Below the pieces are notes generated by a model. It was not told the origin of the DNA, did not search any database, and saw nothing but the letters and a program-made list of their open reading frames with translations. DNA of 64,000 nucleotides, taken from Rhodospirillales bacterium. GTDB lineage: Bacteria; Pseudomonadota; Alphaproteobacteria; ATCC43930; CGMCC-115725. This document shows positions 36,136 through 45,409 of this stretch, piece by piece. The DNA lies in contig CANJCB010000017.1 in the NCBI GenBank assembly GCA_947473305.1, forward strand, positions 1 through 64,000, read 5' to 3'. Within the stretch, counting starts at the first letter, position 1. Each line of letters opens with the position of its first letter. The position numbers and the translations under genes are program-made.

Positions 36136-37166
36136 TTGGAAATCTTCTCATGGGTGATGGCGACGAGCTTGCCCAGGACTTCCGTGGCGCTGCGATCGTC
36201 GATGGCCTGGGCGGCACGGGCCACACCGTCCTTCAGGTTGCCGACCTTGCCCGCCACGATAAGCGCTGCCGCCGCATTGAGCAGCACGATGTCCCGGATC
36301 GGTCCTTTTTCTCCCGACAGCAAAGCCCTGAGCTTCGTCGCATTGGCCTGCGGCTCGCCGCCCTTGAGATCCTCGAGCTTGGCGCGCGGGAGCCCGGCAT
36401 CCTCGGGCGTCACCTCGAAGGTCGTGACCCGCCCATCCTTCAGTTCCGCCACCTTGGAGGTTCCGGTGGTGGTGAGTTCGTCGAGGCCCTCGCCATGGAC
36501 GACCCAGGCATGTTCGCTGCCGAGGATGCCCAGCACCTCGGCCATCGGCTTGATCCAATCCGGCGAGAAGACGCCGATGACTTGGCGCTTGACACCGGCC
36601 GGGTTGGAAAGCGGTCCCAGCAGGTTGAAAAGCGTGCGGGTGCCAAGCTCGACCCGGGTCGGCGCCACATGGCGGGTGGCGCTGTGGTGGCGGGGCGCCA
36701 TGAGGAAGCCGATCCCGGCCTCCCAGATCGCCTTTTTCACCAGGGACATATCCGCGTCGATATTCACGCCAAGCGCGCTCAGGATGTCCGCCGAACCCGA
36801 TTTCGACGAGAGGTTGCGGTTGCCGTGCTTGGCCACCGGCACGCCGCAGGCCGCAACCACGATGGCCACCGCCGTAGAGACGTTGAAGGTCCCCGAGCCG
36901 TCGCCCCCGGTGCCGCAGGTGTCGATCGCATTGGGCGGCGCCTCGATGGCGAGCGCCTTTGCGCGCATGGTGCGGACGGCGCCGGTCATTTCCTCGACCG
37001 TTTCGCCACGCACGCGCAGGGCCATCAGGAAGCCTCCGACCTGGGAAGGCGTGGCATTGCCCGACATCATGATGTCGAAGGCCAGCGCCGCTTCGGTTTC
37101 CGTGAGGGTCGCGCCGGTCGCGACCTTGGCGATCAGCGCTTTCAAATCGGCCGCATCGCCACTCAT
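36132..37166 (-). CDS. trpD: Anthranilate phosphoribosyltransferase
   Basis: This 344-residue enzyme transfers phosphoribose to anthranilate in tryptophan synthesis. The PRPP-binding loop [16 protein letters not shown] is intact, followed by [21 protein letters not shown] and the GPLSNPAGV motif. Length is standard. It overlaps both trpG and trpC by 4 bp, indicating a tightly coupled operon. Confidence 0.98.
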   Translation of the reverse strand: MSGDAADLKALIAKVATGATLTETEAALAFDIMMSGNATPSQVGGFLMALRVRGETVEEMTGAVRTMRAKALAIEAPPNAIDTCGTGGDGSGTFNVSTAVAIVVAACGVPVAKHGNRNLSSKSGSADILSALGVNIDADMSLVKKAIWEAGIGFLMAPRHHSATRHVAPTRVELGTRTLFNLLGPLSNPAGVKRQVIGVFSPDWIKPMAEVLGILGSEHAWVVHGEGLDELTTTGTSKVAELKDGRVTTFEVTPEDAGLPRAKLEDLKGGEPQANATKLRALLSGEKGPIRDIVLLNAAAALIVAGKVGNLKDGVARAAQAIDDRSATEVLGKLVAITHEKISK

Positions 37167-37747
37167 GCGGCGACCCGTTCCGTGCGGGCAAGATCGAGGA
37201 AATTCTGCAGCAGCGCGTGCCCATGTTCCGAGGCAATGCTTTCCGGATGGAACTGCACGCCATGGATCGGCCGTTCCCGATGCTCCAGGCCCATGATCAG
37301 CCCGTCCTCGGTCTCCGCGGTGACACGCAGGGAAGCGGGCAGGGAGGATCGCTCGACGATCAGGGAATGATAGCGGGTCGCCTGGAACGGGCTCGGCAGG
37401 CCACGGAACACGCCGGATCCGTCATGCTTCATACCGCTCATCTTGCCATGCATCGGCACGGGGGCCCGGACCACCTTGCCGCCGAAGACCTGGCCGATGG
37501 TCTGGTGGCCAAGGCAGACGCCCAGCAGCGGGATCCGGCCGGCGCGGCGCGTGAGGTCCAGGCAGATGCCGGCGCGGTCGGGATCGCTCGGTCCCGGCGA
37601 CAGGACGATGGCCTCGGGCTTCAGCGCCAGCGCCTCGTCCACGCTCAGCGCATCGTTCCGCTTCACCACGACCTCGGCGCCCAATTCGCCCAGGTAGTGC
37701 CAGAGGTTGTAGGTGAAGCTGTCGTAGTTATCGATCAGGAGCAGCAT
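37163..37747 (-). CDS. trpG: Anthranilate synthase glutamine amidotransferase subunit
   Basis: This 194-residue class I amidotransferase supplies ammonia to TrpE. It has the nucleophile Cys78 in GVCLGHQ, the oxyanion/[10 protein letters not shown] region and the His-Glu dyad in [11 protein letters not shown]. Subunits of this kind often also serve PabB in folate synthesis. It is the first gene of the trpGDC-moaC-moeA operon. trpE, normally adjacent, lies 4.2 kb upstream beyond an opposite-strand copper module. On the minus strand, TATAAG (37785-37780) and an adjacent 13-bp palindrome GGTCGGATCGACC (37789-37801) may form a regulated promoter. Confidence 0.97.
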   Translation of the reverse strand: MLLLIDNYDSFTYNLWHYLGELGAEVVVKRNDALSVDEALALKPEAIVLSPGPSDPDRAGICLDLTRRAGRIPLLGVCLGHQTIGQVFGGKVVRAPVPMHGKMSGMKHDGSGVFRGLPSPFQATRYHSLIVERSSLPASLRVTAETEDGLIMGLEHRERPIHGVQFHPESIASEHGHALLQNFLDLARTERVAA

Positions 37748-37788
37748 CGCGGGACAGGTCCGAAAACACGGGAAAAGGCCTTATATCA

Positions 37789-37801
37789 GGTCGGATCGAC
37801 C
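37789..37801. promoter_or_regulatory. 13-bp palindrome beside a -10-like TATAAG upstream of trpG
   Basis: GGTCG-GAT-CGACC has perfect 5-bp arms. It lies just upstream of a minus-strand TATAAG, where an operator between -10 and -35 would sit. No good -35 was found. Low certainty. Confidence 0.3.
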
Positions 37802-37830
37802 GGGGGGAAGGTTCCTGCCGGGAAGATGGC

Positions 37831-37861
37831 TTGACATTCCCCTTGGTGGAAGCCCCATCTC
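37831..37861 (+). promoter_or_regulatory. CueR-type copper-responsive promoter of copA
   Basis: TTGACA (37831-37836) is followed by a 19-bp spacer containing TTCCCCTTGGTGGAAG, a dyad almost identical to the CueR box of E. coli copA. The long 19-bp spacer is the hallmark of MerR-family activated promoters. The -10 (CATCTC) is weak. A second dyad, CTTCCA (37861-37866) with TGGAAG (37881-37886), lies immediately downstream, its right half doubling as the copA ribosome site. Confidence 0.75.
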
Positions 37862-37894
37862 TTCCAACATGACAGTGAGCTGGAAGGTTTAGTC

Positions 37895-40063
37895 GTGAGC
37901 GATCTTGCGCTTCGTATCGGGGGAATGACCTGCGCCGCTTGCGTCTCGCGGGTGGAGAAGGCGCTTGCCCGCGTGCCCGGCGTTTCCGAAGTATCGGTCA
38001 ATCTGGCCACCGAAGAGGCCTATCTGAAGGGGCCAAGCCTCGATCCGGCCGCTCTTGTCGAAGCGGTGGAAGCGTCCGGTTATGAAGCCAGGCCGAAAGA
38101 GGCCACGCCAGATCTCGACGCGGAGGATCTGGCCACGGCGGCGCGCTACAGGCGGGAATTGATCTTCCTGGCAGTCGGAGTTGCGCTCACCCTGCCACTC
38201 GTCGCCCCCATGCTGCTGGCACCTTTCGGGCTCGATGCGACCCTCCCCGGGCTGTGGCAGGCGGCGCTCGCGACGCCCGTGCAGTTTGTCGTGGGGGCAC
38301 GCTTCTACAAATACGGCTGGAAGGCGCTCCGGGCGGGAAGCGGGAACATGGATCTGCTGGTCGCGATGGGCACGAGCGCCGCTTATGGTCTCAGCCTGTG
38401 GCAGGCCTTCGGCCATGGGCACGGTCATCTTTATTTCGAATCGTCGGCGGTCGTGATCACGCTCGTCCTGCTGGGCCGTCATCTGGAAAGCAAGGCCAAA
38501 CGCAGCACGACCAAGGCCCTGAGGTCTCTTCTCGCATTGAGACCGGAAACCGCGACCCTCGAACAAGACGGCGTCGAGCGGAGGGTGCCCGTTGCGGAAG
38601 TCCGCCTCGGGGATCTCGTCATCCTTCGTCCCGGCGAGCGCATCGCGGTCGACGGGGAGATTGTCGAGGGGGAAAGCGAGGTCGATGAGGCCTTGATCAC
38701 CGGAGAAAGCCTGCCGGTGCCGAAACGGATGGGCGACAAGGTCATCGCCGGAGCGATCAACGGGTCGGGACGGCTGAAAATCCGGGCAACCGCGATCGGA
38801 CAGGACGCCACGCTTATGCGGATCGTTGCCCTGGTCGCTGCGGCCCAGGGCTCGAAGGCTCCCTTCCAGCGGATGGTGGATCGGTTCAGCGCGATCTTCG
38901 TGCCGGTGGTGCTCGGTATCGCCGCGGTGACGCTCGCGGGCTGGCTGCTTATGGGACAGCCTTGGGAACCGGCCGTCGTTGCGGCGGTCTCAGTGCTGGT
39001 CATCGCCTGTCCCTGCGCGCTGGGCCTTGCCACACCTACGGCGATTATGGTGGCCACGGGAACCGCCGCCCGATCCGGCATCCTGATCCGCAATGCGGAA
39101 GCGCTGGAGCGCGCTCCGGGCATCAGGGCCGTGGCTTTCGACAAGACGGGGACGCTGACGCGGGGCAGGCTCTCGATAAAGACGATCTGGTCGGCGGCCG
39201 GGGACAAGCCCGAGCTTCTCCGTCTCGCCGCTTCGGCACAGCAGGGCAGCGAACATCCGCTGGGACGCGCCATCGTCGCGGAAGCTCGGGCGCAAAATAT
39301 CGTCCCCGGTCCCTTGGCGGAGTTCCGAGCCATCGCGGGAAAGGGTATCGAAGCGCTGGTCGAAAGCCGGCGAATGCTGGTCGGCAACGAGAGTTTCCTG
39401 CGCGAACGCCTTATACCGCTGGAGGGCCTGGCCGAGTTCCGGATGCCTTCCGGACAAGACGGAGCGGGCGTGATCCTGGTCGCAGAGCAGGACCCGAGGC
39501 GACTTCTAGGGGCCTTCCTCGTCGCAGACGAAATTCGGGACGGCGCGCGGGAGGCGGTCGCGCGGCTCCTTGCCCTCGGCATCGTTCCGGTCATGCTGAC
39601 GGGCGATGCGGAGGGGCCGGCACGCAGAGTGGCCGATGCGCTCGGCATCTCGGAGATCCGGGCGCATATCCTGCCAGAGCGGAAAGTATCGGAAATCAGG
39701 GCGCTCCAGGCGAGCCACGGTGCTGTCGCCATGGTCGGCGACGGCATCAACGACGCGCCCGCCCTGGCGGCCGCGGATCTCGGGATCGCCATGGGCGAGG
39801 GGACCGATGTCGCGATGGCGGCCGCGGGGATCACCCTGATGCGGTCCGACCCTCGTCTGGTCGCGGATGCCATCGCGCTCTCACGCGCCACCGTCGCCAA
39901 GATCCGGCAGAATCTCTTCTGGGCCTTCGCCTACAACCTGATCGGCATCCCTCTGGCCGCCTTCGGCGTGTTGAGCCCGATGATCGCCGGAGGCGCCATG
40001 GCTTTTTCGAGCGTCAGCGTGGTCCTCAATTCGCTCACCCTGAAGCGGAAGATCGTCCCATGA
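37895..40063 (+). CDS. copA: Copper(I)-exporting P1B-type ATPase
   Basis: This 722-residue inner-membrane pump expels Cu(I) from the cytoplasm. It has one N-terminal metal-binding domain ([12 protein letters not shown], Cys13 and Cys16), eight predicted helices and the copper-specific CPC motif in [14 protein letters not shown] (about residue 371). Catalytic sites are the phosphorylated Asp in DKTGTLT (about 415), GESLPVPK in the actuator domain and [10 protein letters not shown] (about 614). The start is GTG at 37895, eight bases after GGAAGG. A CueR-type promoter lies upstream, and the regulator gene overlaps its stop. Single-HMA CopA with a CueR gene in the same operon is common in alphaproteobacteria. 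Confidence 0.97.
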   Translation: MSDLALRIGGMTCAACVSRVEKALARVPGVSEVSVNLATEEAYLKGPSLDPAALVEAVEASGYEARPKEATPDLDAEDLATAARYRRELIFLAVGVALTLPLVAPMLLAPFGLDATLPGLWQAALATPVQFVVGARFYKYGWKALRAGSGNMDLLVAMGTSAAYGLSLWQAFGHGHGHLYFESSAVVITLVLLGRHLESKAKRSTTKALRSLLALRPETATLEQDGVERRVPVAEVRLGDLVILRPGERIAVDGEIVEGESEVDEALITGESLPVPKRMGDKVIAGAINGSGRLKIRATAIGQDATLMRIVALVAAAQGSKAPFQRMVDRFSAIFVPVVLGIAAVTLAGWLLMGQPWEPAVVAAVSVLVIACPCALGLATPTAIMVATGTAARSGILIRNAEALERAPGIRAVAFDKTGTLTRGRLSIKTIWSAAGDKPELLRLAASAQQGSEHPLGRAIVAEARAQNIVPGPLAEFRAIAGKGIEALVESRRMLVGNESFLRERLIPLEGLAEFRMPSGQDGAGVILVAEQDPRRLLGAFLVADEIRDGAREAVARLLALGIVPVMLTGDAEGPARRVADALGISEIRAHILPERKVSEIRALQASHGAVAMVGDGINDAPALAAADLGIAMGEGTDVAMAAAGITLMRSDPRLVADAIALSRATVAKIRQNLFWAFAYNLIGIPLAAFGVLSPMIAGGAMAFSSVSVVLNSLTLKRKIVP

Positions 40064-40458
40064 ATATCGGCGAGATCGCGGAACGGATCGGGCTGCCGGC
40101 CAAGACCATCCGTTATTACGAGGGAATGGGGCTGATCGACCCGCCCCGCCGGTCGGGCGGCAACTATCGGGTTTATGGGGAAAGGGATCTGGAAACCCTG
40201 CGTTTCATCCAGCAGGCGCGCCAATTGGGCTTTCCGATCAAGGAGGTAGCGGGCCTACTCCAACTCTGGCGCGATCACGGCCGGTCGAGCGCCGATGTCC
40301 ATCGGCTGGCGGTGGAGCGCATGCGGCAGATCGACCTCAAGATCGCGGAATTGCAGCGGATGCGGCGCACGCTCGAAACCCTGGTCGAACGCTGCCACGG
40401 GGACGAACGGCCCGATTGCCCCATTCTTGATGAGTTGGCCGGCGGAAATATCGGTTAG
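40060..40458 (+). CDS. cueR: Cu(I)-responsive MerR-family regulator (CueR/HmrR)
   Basis: This 132-residue activator has a MerR helix-turn-helix ([20 protein letters not shown], then YEGMGLI and [16 protein letters not shown]). A long dimerisation helix follows, ending in the metal loop CHGDERPDC. The ligands fall at Cys112 and Cys120, the same numbers as in E. coli CueR, with eight positions between them. This predicts Cu(I)/Ag(I)/Au(I) specificity. Its ATG overlaps the copA TGA (ATGA), so it is made with the pump it controls. Confidence 0.95.
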   Translation: MNIGEIAERIGLPAKTIRYYEGMGLIDPPRRSGGNYRVYGERDLETLRFIQQARQLGFPIKEVAGLLQLWRDHGRSSADVHRLAVERMRQIDLKIAELQRMRRTLETLVERCHGDERPDCPILDELAGGNIG

Positions 40459-40469
40459 ACTTCAGAACG

Positions 40470-41699
40470 ATGGACGACAAGCTCATCAAGCTGGTAGCGG
40501 ATTTCAAACGGCCCTCGCCGAGGCCCTACCGCGCGCCTCCACCACCGCCCAAGCCCCCCAAACGACGCGCGGGAGGGGGAGTAGGCCGGGTCGTTTTGGG
40601 AGTTTGCGTATTAATCCTGGGAGTTGGAGCGCTCGGTTGGGATCTCCTGACGCCCGAGCCCGAGGAAACGCCGTTTCCCATCGCGACGGACCTGCCTCCC
40701 GCCCAAGTGCCGGAAGAGCCGAAGGTCGCCGAAGCACCCGCGCCCGAGAAATCCGACCCGCCACCGCCGTCACCTTCGCTCGATGTCGAGCAAAAACCGG
40801 CACCAAGCGAAGCAGCCCCCGCGCCCAAAGTCGTGGCGGAACCGAAGGAACCACCTCCCGCAGTCGAGCCGGAACCGCCGAAAGCCCAGCCGGAGCCGGC
40901 CCCGGTCGCGCCGAAGCCGGTGCCGAAACCGGTGATCGCCACCGGCAAGGATGCCCCCGTCTGGCTCAGAAACGCCGCGGCGATGCCGACCGGATCGGAC
41001 GGGCCGATGATCGCGATCGTCATCGACGATCTGGGCGTGGACAAGAAACGCACCGAGCGGGTGATCGCCCTGAAGCAGCCGTTGACGCTTTCGTTCCTGC
41101 CCTATGCGACCGAACTGCCGCGTCAGACGGAAGCCGCCCGCAAGGCAGGGCATGAATTGATGGTGCATGTTCCGATGGAGCCCCTGGGCGCCAAGAACGA
41201 TCCGGGGCCGGGCGGCCTGAAGGCATCGGGCGGCGCCCAGGCCACCTTGAAGCAGTTGCGGTGGGACCTTTCCCGCTTCGACGCCTACGTGGGCATCAAC
41301 AATCACATGGGCAGTAAATTCACCGCGGATAAAACCGCCATGACGCCGGTGATCGAAGAACTGAAGGCAAGAGGCCTGCTGTTTCTCGATTCCAGGACCA
41401 TCGGGGATACCACCGGGGCCAGCCTGGCCCAGGCGCTTGGCGTGCCCAATGCCTCCCGGGATGTGTTCCTCGACAACGAACCCAATTCGGCGGCGATCGG
41501 CGCCCGCCTCGGGGACCTGGAAGCGGTGGCCCGGCGGACCGGCATGGCCATCGCGATCGGGCACCCCCATGATGCGACGATCGACGCGCTGACCATCTGG
41601 CTCCAGACCTTGCCGGCCAAGGGCCTGGTCCAGGTGCCGCTTACCGCCATCGTGAAGCACCGACTTGAACAGGGCGAGACCCCGCCCAACGGAGGATGA
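40470..41699 (+). CDS. Divergent polysaccharide deacetylase family protein (YibQ-like)
   Basis: This 409-residue protein has a short basic cytoplasmic N-terminus and one membrane helix (about residues 40-60, RVVLGVCVLILGVGALGW). A long Pro/Glu/Ala-rich linker (about 62-155) leads to a divergent polysaccharide deacetylase barrel. Catalytic-site segments are MIAIVIDDLGVDKKRT, LSFLPYAT, HELMVHVPMEP, NNHMGSKFTADKTAM and IAIGHPHDATI. Such proteins are thought to act on cell-wall or envelope glycans in the periplasm; no exact substrate is known. It starts 11 bp after cueR and ends one base before copZ, so it is embedded in the copper operon. That location is unusual: it normally lies near ctpA and envC. 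Confidence 0.9.
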   Translation: MDDKLIKLVADFKRPSPRPYRAPPPPPKPPKRRAGGGVGRVVLGVCVLILGVGALGWDLLTPEPEETPFPIATDLPPAQVPEEPKVAEAPAPEKSDPPPPSPSLDVEQKPAPSEAAPAPKVVAEPKEPPPAVEPEPPKAQPEPAPVAPKPVPKPVIATGKDAPVWLRNAAAMPTGSDGPMIAIVIDDLGVDKKRTERVIALKQPLTLSFLPYATELPRQTEAARKAGHELMVHVPMEPLGAKNDPGPGGLKASGGAQATLKQLRWDLSRFDAYVGINNHMGSKFTADKTAMTPVIEELKARGLLFLDSRTIGDTTGASLAQALGVPNASRDVFLDNEPNSAAIGARLGDLEAVARRTGMAIAIGHPHDATIDALTIWLQTLPAKGLVQVPLTAIVKHRLEQGETPPNGG

Positions 41700-41700
41700 C

Positions 41701-41904
41701 ATGAGCGAAACCTATCGCATCGAAGGAATGACCTGCGGCGGTTGCGCCAATGCCGTGACCAAGGCGATCCAGCGGCTGGAGCCCGGCGCAAAGGTCTCCG
41801 TGGACCTCGATTCAGGCTTGGTGACGGTCCAGGACGGCCCCAGGCACGAGATGATCGCCAAAGCCGCGGAGGGTGCGGGCTTCACCTATCGCGGTCCCGC
41901 CTGA
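41701..41904 (+). CDS. copZ: Copper chaperone, heavy-metal-associated domain protein
   Basis: This 67-residue single HMA domain has the metal-binding motif GMTCGGCANAV (Cys12, Cys15). It delivers Cu(I) to the CopA N-terminal domain. The chosen ATG at 41701 follows GGAGGATG-type ribosome sequence at the end of the preceding gene. It is the last gene of the copA-cueR-deacetylase-copZ set and ends seven bases before the convergent trpE stop. Confidence 0.92.
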   Translation: MSETYRIEGMTCGGCANAVTKAIQRLEPGAKVSVDLDSGLVTVQDGPRHEMIAKAAEGAGFTYRGPA

Positions 41905-41911
41905 CGCCAGC

Positions 41912-43417
41912 CTAGCGCTGAGCGGCGAACCTGACGGCTTCCTCGGCGGCCCGGACGAGGGCGCGGCACTTGTCGACGATTTCCTGATATTCGCTGGCGG
42001 GATTGCTGTCGGCGACGACGCCGCAGCCCGCCTGGATGATCATCCTGCCGTCCTTGACCACGGAGGTGCGCAGCACGATGCAGGTATCCATGCTGCCGTC
42101 CCCGGCGAAATAGCCGATCGCCCCGCCGTAGAGGTTGCGGCGCTCGATTTCCAGCTCGTCGATGATTTCCATGGCGCGGACCTTCGGGGCGCCCGAGAGC
42201 GTCCCCGCCGGGAAGCCCGCGATCAGCGAATCCATCGCGTCATACTTGGGATCGATCTCGCCCTCGACGTTGGAGGAGATATGCATGACGTGGCTGTAGC
42301 GCTCGATCATCATCTTCTCGGTCACCTTGACGGTGCCGATCTTGGCGACCCGACCCACGTCGTTGCGGGCGAGATCCAGCAGCATCAGATGCTCGGCGAT
42401 CTCCTTGGGATCGGCCAGAAGCTCCTCGGCCAGCGCGCGATCCTCCTCCGGCGTGGCGCCCCGGCGTCGGGTGCCGGCGAGCGGACGGATCGTCACCTTG
42501 CCGTCGCGCATGCGAACCAGGACCTCGGGGCTCGATCCCACGACGGTGAAACTGCCGTAATCCAGGAAGAAGAGGAAAGGCGAGGGATTCATGCGCCGCA
42601 AGGCCCGGTAAAGCGCCAGGGGCGGCAACTTGAAGGGGATCGAGAACCGCATGGAGGGCACGACCTGGAAGATCTCGCCGGCGCGGATGTATTCCTTCGC
42701 CGCCTCGACCATGGCCATGCATTCTTCGCGGGTCATGTTGGGCTGAGGCGTCGGCGCCTCGGAGACGATGCCCGTGGCTTCCCGGCGATGGGGCAGATTG
42801 CGCTCGAAGTCGGTCAGCACATCGGCCAGGCGTTCCTTGGCGAGTTGGTAAGCCACCTCGGCCGGAACCCTCGCCTTGGGCCAGGCGGGCGTGACAACGG
42901 TCATCCGGTCTTCGATCCCGTCGAAGATGCAGACGACGGTCGGGCGCAGGAACAGTCCATCCGGGATGCCGAGCTTGTCGGGATTGTTGTCCGGCAGCCG
43001 CTCCATGAGGGCGACCATATTGTAGCCCACATAGCCGAAAAGCCCGGCCGCCATGGGGGGAAGCGGGGCAGGGGTCTCGACCCGGCATTCGGCGATCAGC
43101 GCGCGCAGCGAGGCGATGGCGCCGCCCTCCAGGGGCTCGAAGGCCTCGTTGTCGGTCCTGGCCTGGCGGTTAATCTCGGCCTTGTCGCCATGACAGCGCC
43201 AGATCAGGTCGGGCTTGAGGCCGATGAAGGAATAACGCCCTCGCGCGGCCCCTCCCTCGACGGATTCGAAGAGAAAGCTGTTGGGCCTCCCGTCCGCCAG
43301 CTTGAGCATGGCGGAAACCGGCGTTTCCAGATCCGCTACGAGCGATGTCCAGACCAGAACCGGCTTGCCGGCGTCATAGGCCTGCTGGAAAGCCGCGAAA
43401 TCGGGTGAGACCTGCAT
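41912..43417 (-). CDS. trpE: Anthranilate synthase component I
   Basis: This 501-residue chorismate-utilising enzyme makes anthranilate with ammonia from TrpG. Typical segments are SFLFESVEGG at the N-terminal tryptophan-feedback site, FQVVPSMRFS, NPSPFLFFLDYGSF, IRPLAGTRRRG, DLARNDVGRVAKIGTVKV, HVMHISSNVEGE, FPAGTLSGAPKVRAMEII and GSMDTCIVLRT. It is unfused, unlike the TrpEG fusions of rhizobia. It starts four bases after the ppiD stop, so the two are co-transcribed. The trpGDC genes follow on the same strand only after the copper module. Confidence 0.98.
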   Translation of the reverse strand: MQVSPDFAAFQQAYDAGKPVLVWTSLVADLETPVSAMLKLADGRPNSFLFESVEGGAARGRYSFIGLKPDLIWRCHGDKAEINRQARTDNEAFEPLEGGAIASLRALIAECRVETPAPLPPMAAGLFGYVGYNMVALMERLPDNNPDKLGIPDGLFLRPTVVCIFDGIEDRMTVVTPAWPKARVPAEVAYQLAKERLADVLTDFERNLPHRREATGIVSEAPTPQPNMTREECMAMVEAAKEYIRAGEIFQVVPSMRFSIPFKLPPLALYRALRRMNPSPFLFFLDYGSFTVVGSSPEVLVRMRDGKVTIRPLAGTRRRGATPEEDRALAEELLADPKEIAEHLMLLDLARNDVGRVAKIGTVKVTEKMMIERYSHVMHISSNVEGEIDPKYDAMDSLIAGFPAGTLSGAPKVRAMEIIDELEIERRNLYGGAIGYFAGDGSMDTCIVLRTSVVKDGRMIIQAGCGVVADSNPASEYQEIVDKCRALVRAAEEAVRFAAQR

Positions 43418-43421
43418 CGCG

Positions 43422-45299
43422 CTACTGGAATTGGCGATCGACGGCGACCCGGTCGATCGAGACGGAATAGCGCTGGCGCAGCGCCTGGCCGAATTGCGTC
43501 ATCAGATCCGCCTGGACCGAACCGTCGAGCTGCTTGGCCAGCGTCTCCACCGCGGCCGGATCGGCGGTCGGATCGGCAGGCTTGGCGTCGATCACCTGGG
43601 CCACGTAATAGCCGTCGCTAGCCGGCGCCGTCACCACCGCACCGGGCTTGGCCTCGAAAAGCCGCGCGATGACCGTGGCGGGGAGCGCGTCGCTGCCGGT
43701 TCGGCCGAAAGGCGGGGTCGTGCCCAGCGTGAGGTTTTTCGCGGCCGCCACGTCTTTCAGGGTCTTGCCGTCGGTCGCAGCCGCGGCCAGTTCCTTGGCC
43801 TGCTTGGACAGCAATTCGTCCCGCCGTTCCCGCTGCCAGCCTGCCAGGACCTGCGGCTTGACGGTTTCCAAAGGCTTGATGGCGGCGGGGGTCACCTTTT
43901 CCACCCGGACGAGATAGTAGCTGCCGTCCTGGCTCTCGGTGAACTGGCTCATCTGTCCTTGGTCGGTGATGAAGGCCGTCTTCAGGATCTCCTTGCCGGG
44001 CGGCGGAACCTGAACGATGGCGCCTTTCTCGTCCCGGCCCTCGGTCGTCACGCCGGTCAGGGTCGTCTTCTTGAACTTGAATTTCTCGGCGATGTCGTCG
44101 AAGGACGTGCCGCCGGCCAGGGCGTCGTCCACGGAATTGGCGGTCCTGGCGATATCGTCGATCGCCTCGTCGCGGGCGATATCGGCAGTAAGCTGGGCCT
44201 TGACCTCGTCGAGCGACTTCGTCGCGGCGGCCTCGATGGCGGTAACCTTCAGGATGTGCCAGCCGAGAGGCGACTGCACCGGCTGGCTGACTTCGTTCTC
44301 CTTCAGGGAGAAGACCGCTTCGGCGATCTGTTCCGGCATATCCTCGTGCTGAACCCAACCGAGATCCACCGCATCGGCACTCTGGTTGGCGACCGCCTTG
44401 GCGACATCGAGGAAATCCTTGCCCTGCGCCAATTGCGCCTCGATCTCCTTGGTCTTGGCTTCGTCGCTCACCAGGATCTGCTGGAGCTTGCGGCGCTCCG
44501 GCGTCTCATATTGCGAGAGCCGGGCCTGGTATTCGGCCTTCAGCTTCTGCTCCGGGACCGTGACACCGGCGGAAAGATCGTCGGGATGGAGCACCCCTAC
44601 CGTAAAGGTCCGGTATTCCGGCGCGCGGAAGTCATCGGAATGCTGGTCATGATATTCCTTCAGGTCCTCGTCCGTCGGCGTCCCGATGTCGCCCGCCGAG
44701 GCGGCCGGGAGGAAGACAGTTTCCGCCACCCGCTTCTCGTTGCGGGAACGGTAAAGGGCCTGGGCGAGTTCGCGGGGAGCGCTTCCCCCCTCCATCACGG
44801 CCTGGGCGAGATGACCCCGGTCGATGTCGAGCCGGAGCATCGCCTCATATTGCGTATCGGTCAGACGGTTGGCGGCCAGCACCTGGCCATAAGTCGCGCG
44901 GCTGAAGTTGCCGGCGCTGTCGCGGAAGGCGGGTTCCGTCAAAATCACGTTTCGCACGGTATCGCGGCCCACGGCCAAACCGAGCCTCTGAACTTCCAGG
45001 TCCACGAGCTTGCGGTCGATCAGGTCGTTGAGGGCGCTGTCGATGATGCCGAGCTGGCGCGCCTGCTCCATATCGATGCTGCCGCCGAAAAGACCGCGCA
45101 TCTTGTTCATCTGCGTCTGGACGGCAAGATTGAGGTCGGCAGCTTCGATCTTGGCGGTGCCGACGCGAGCGACCGCGGTCTCCTGGTCTTTTCCACGGAA
45201 GATGTCTCCGATCCCCCAAACCCCGAAACTCAGGATCAAGAGAGCGAAAAGGATCTTAACGACAAGGGACGCGGCCCTGGAGCGGATGGCTTGGAGCAT
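43422..45299 (-). CDS. ppiD: SurA-N/parvulin-type peptidyl-prolyl isomerase (PpiD-like)
   Basis: This 625-residue periplasmic folding factor is anchored by one N-terminal helix (VVKILFALLILSFGVWGIGDI). A SurA-like N-terminal chaperone domain (about 35-170) precedes a parvulin domain at about 245-370 (KLQQILVSDEAKTKEI, DLGWVQHEDMPEQI, VQSPLGWHILKV). The C-terminal part holds a second, degenerate isomerase-like region. It assists outer-membrane protein folding at the translocon exit. Head-to-head with tpiA across 110 bp, and upstream of trpE in an operon, as seen in many alphaproteobacteria. Confidence 0.92.
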   Translation of the reverse strand: MLQAIRSRAASLVVKILFALLILSFGVWGIGDIFRGKDQETAVARVGTAKIEAADLNLAVQTQMNKMRGLFGGSIDMEQARQLGIIDSALNDLIDRKLVDLEVQRLGLAVGRDTVRNVILTEPAFRDSAGNFSRATYGQVLAANRLTDTQYEAMLRLDIDRGHLAQAVMEGGSAPRELAQALYRSRNEKRVAETVFLPAASAGDIGTPTDEDLKEYHDQHSDDFRAPEYRTFTVGVLHPDDLSAGVTVPEQKLKAEYQARLSQYETPERRKLQQILVSDEAKTKEIEAQLAQGKDFLDVAKAVANQSADAVDLGWVQHEDMPEQIAEAVFSLKENEVSQPVQSPLGWHILKVTAIEAAATKSLDEVKAQLTADIARDEAIDDIARTANSVDDALAGGTSFDDIAEKFKFKKTTLTGVTTEGRDEKGAIVQVPPPGKEILKTAFITDQGQMSQFTESQDGSYYLVRVEKVTPAAIKPLETVKPQVLAGWQRERRDELLSKQAKELAAAATDGKTLKDVAAAKNLTLGTTPPFGRTGSDALPATVIARLFEAKPGAVVTAPASDGYYVAQVIDAKPADPTADPAAVETLAKQLDGSVQADLMTQFGQALRQRYSVSIDRVAVDRQFQ

Positions 45300-45409
45300 G
45301 GCGCCGGGATATTAGTGACGGCTCACCCCCCCCGCAACCGCCAAAAGGGCAAGTGGCAGGGAGAGGGGCTCCGTGGTAGAGCGAGAAGCGGCGAAGGACG
45401 AGGGCGGCG

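Noticed and set aside
37748-41911. Copper module as a transposon or integrative element
   Set aside because: No transposase, integrase, terminal inverted repeats or target duplication was seen at either end. Only a rearrangement or insertion of genes is supported.
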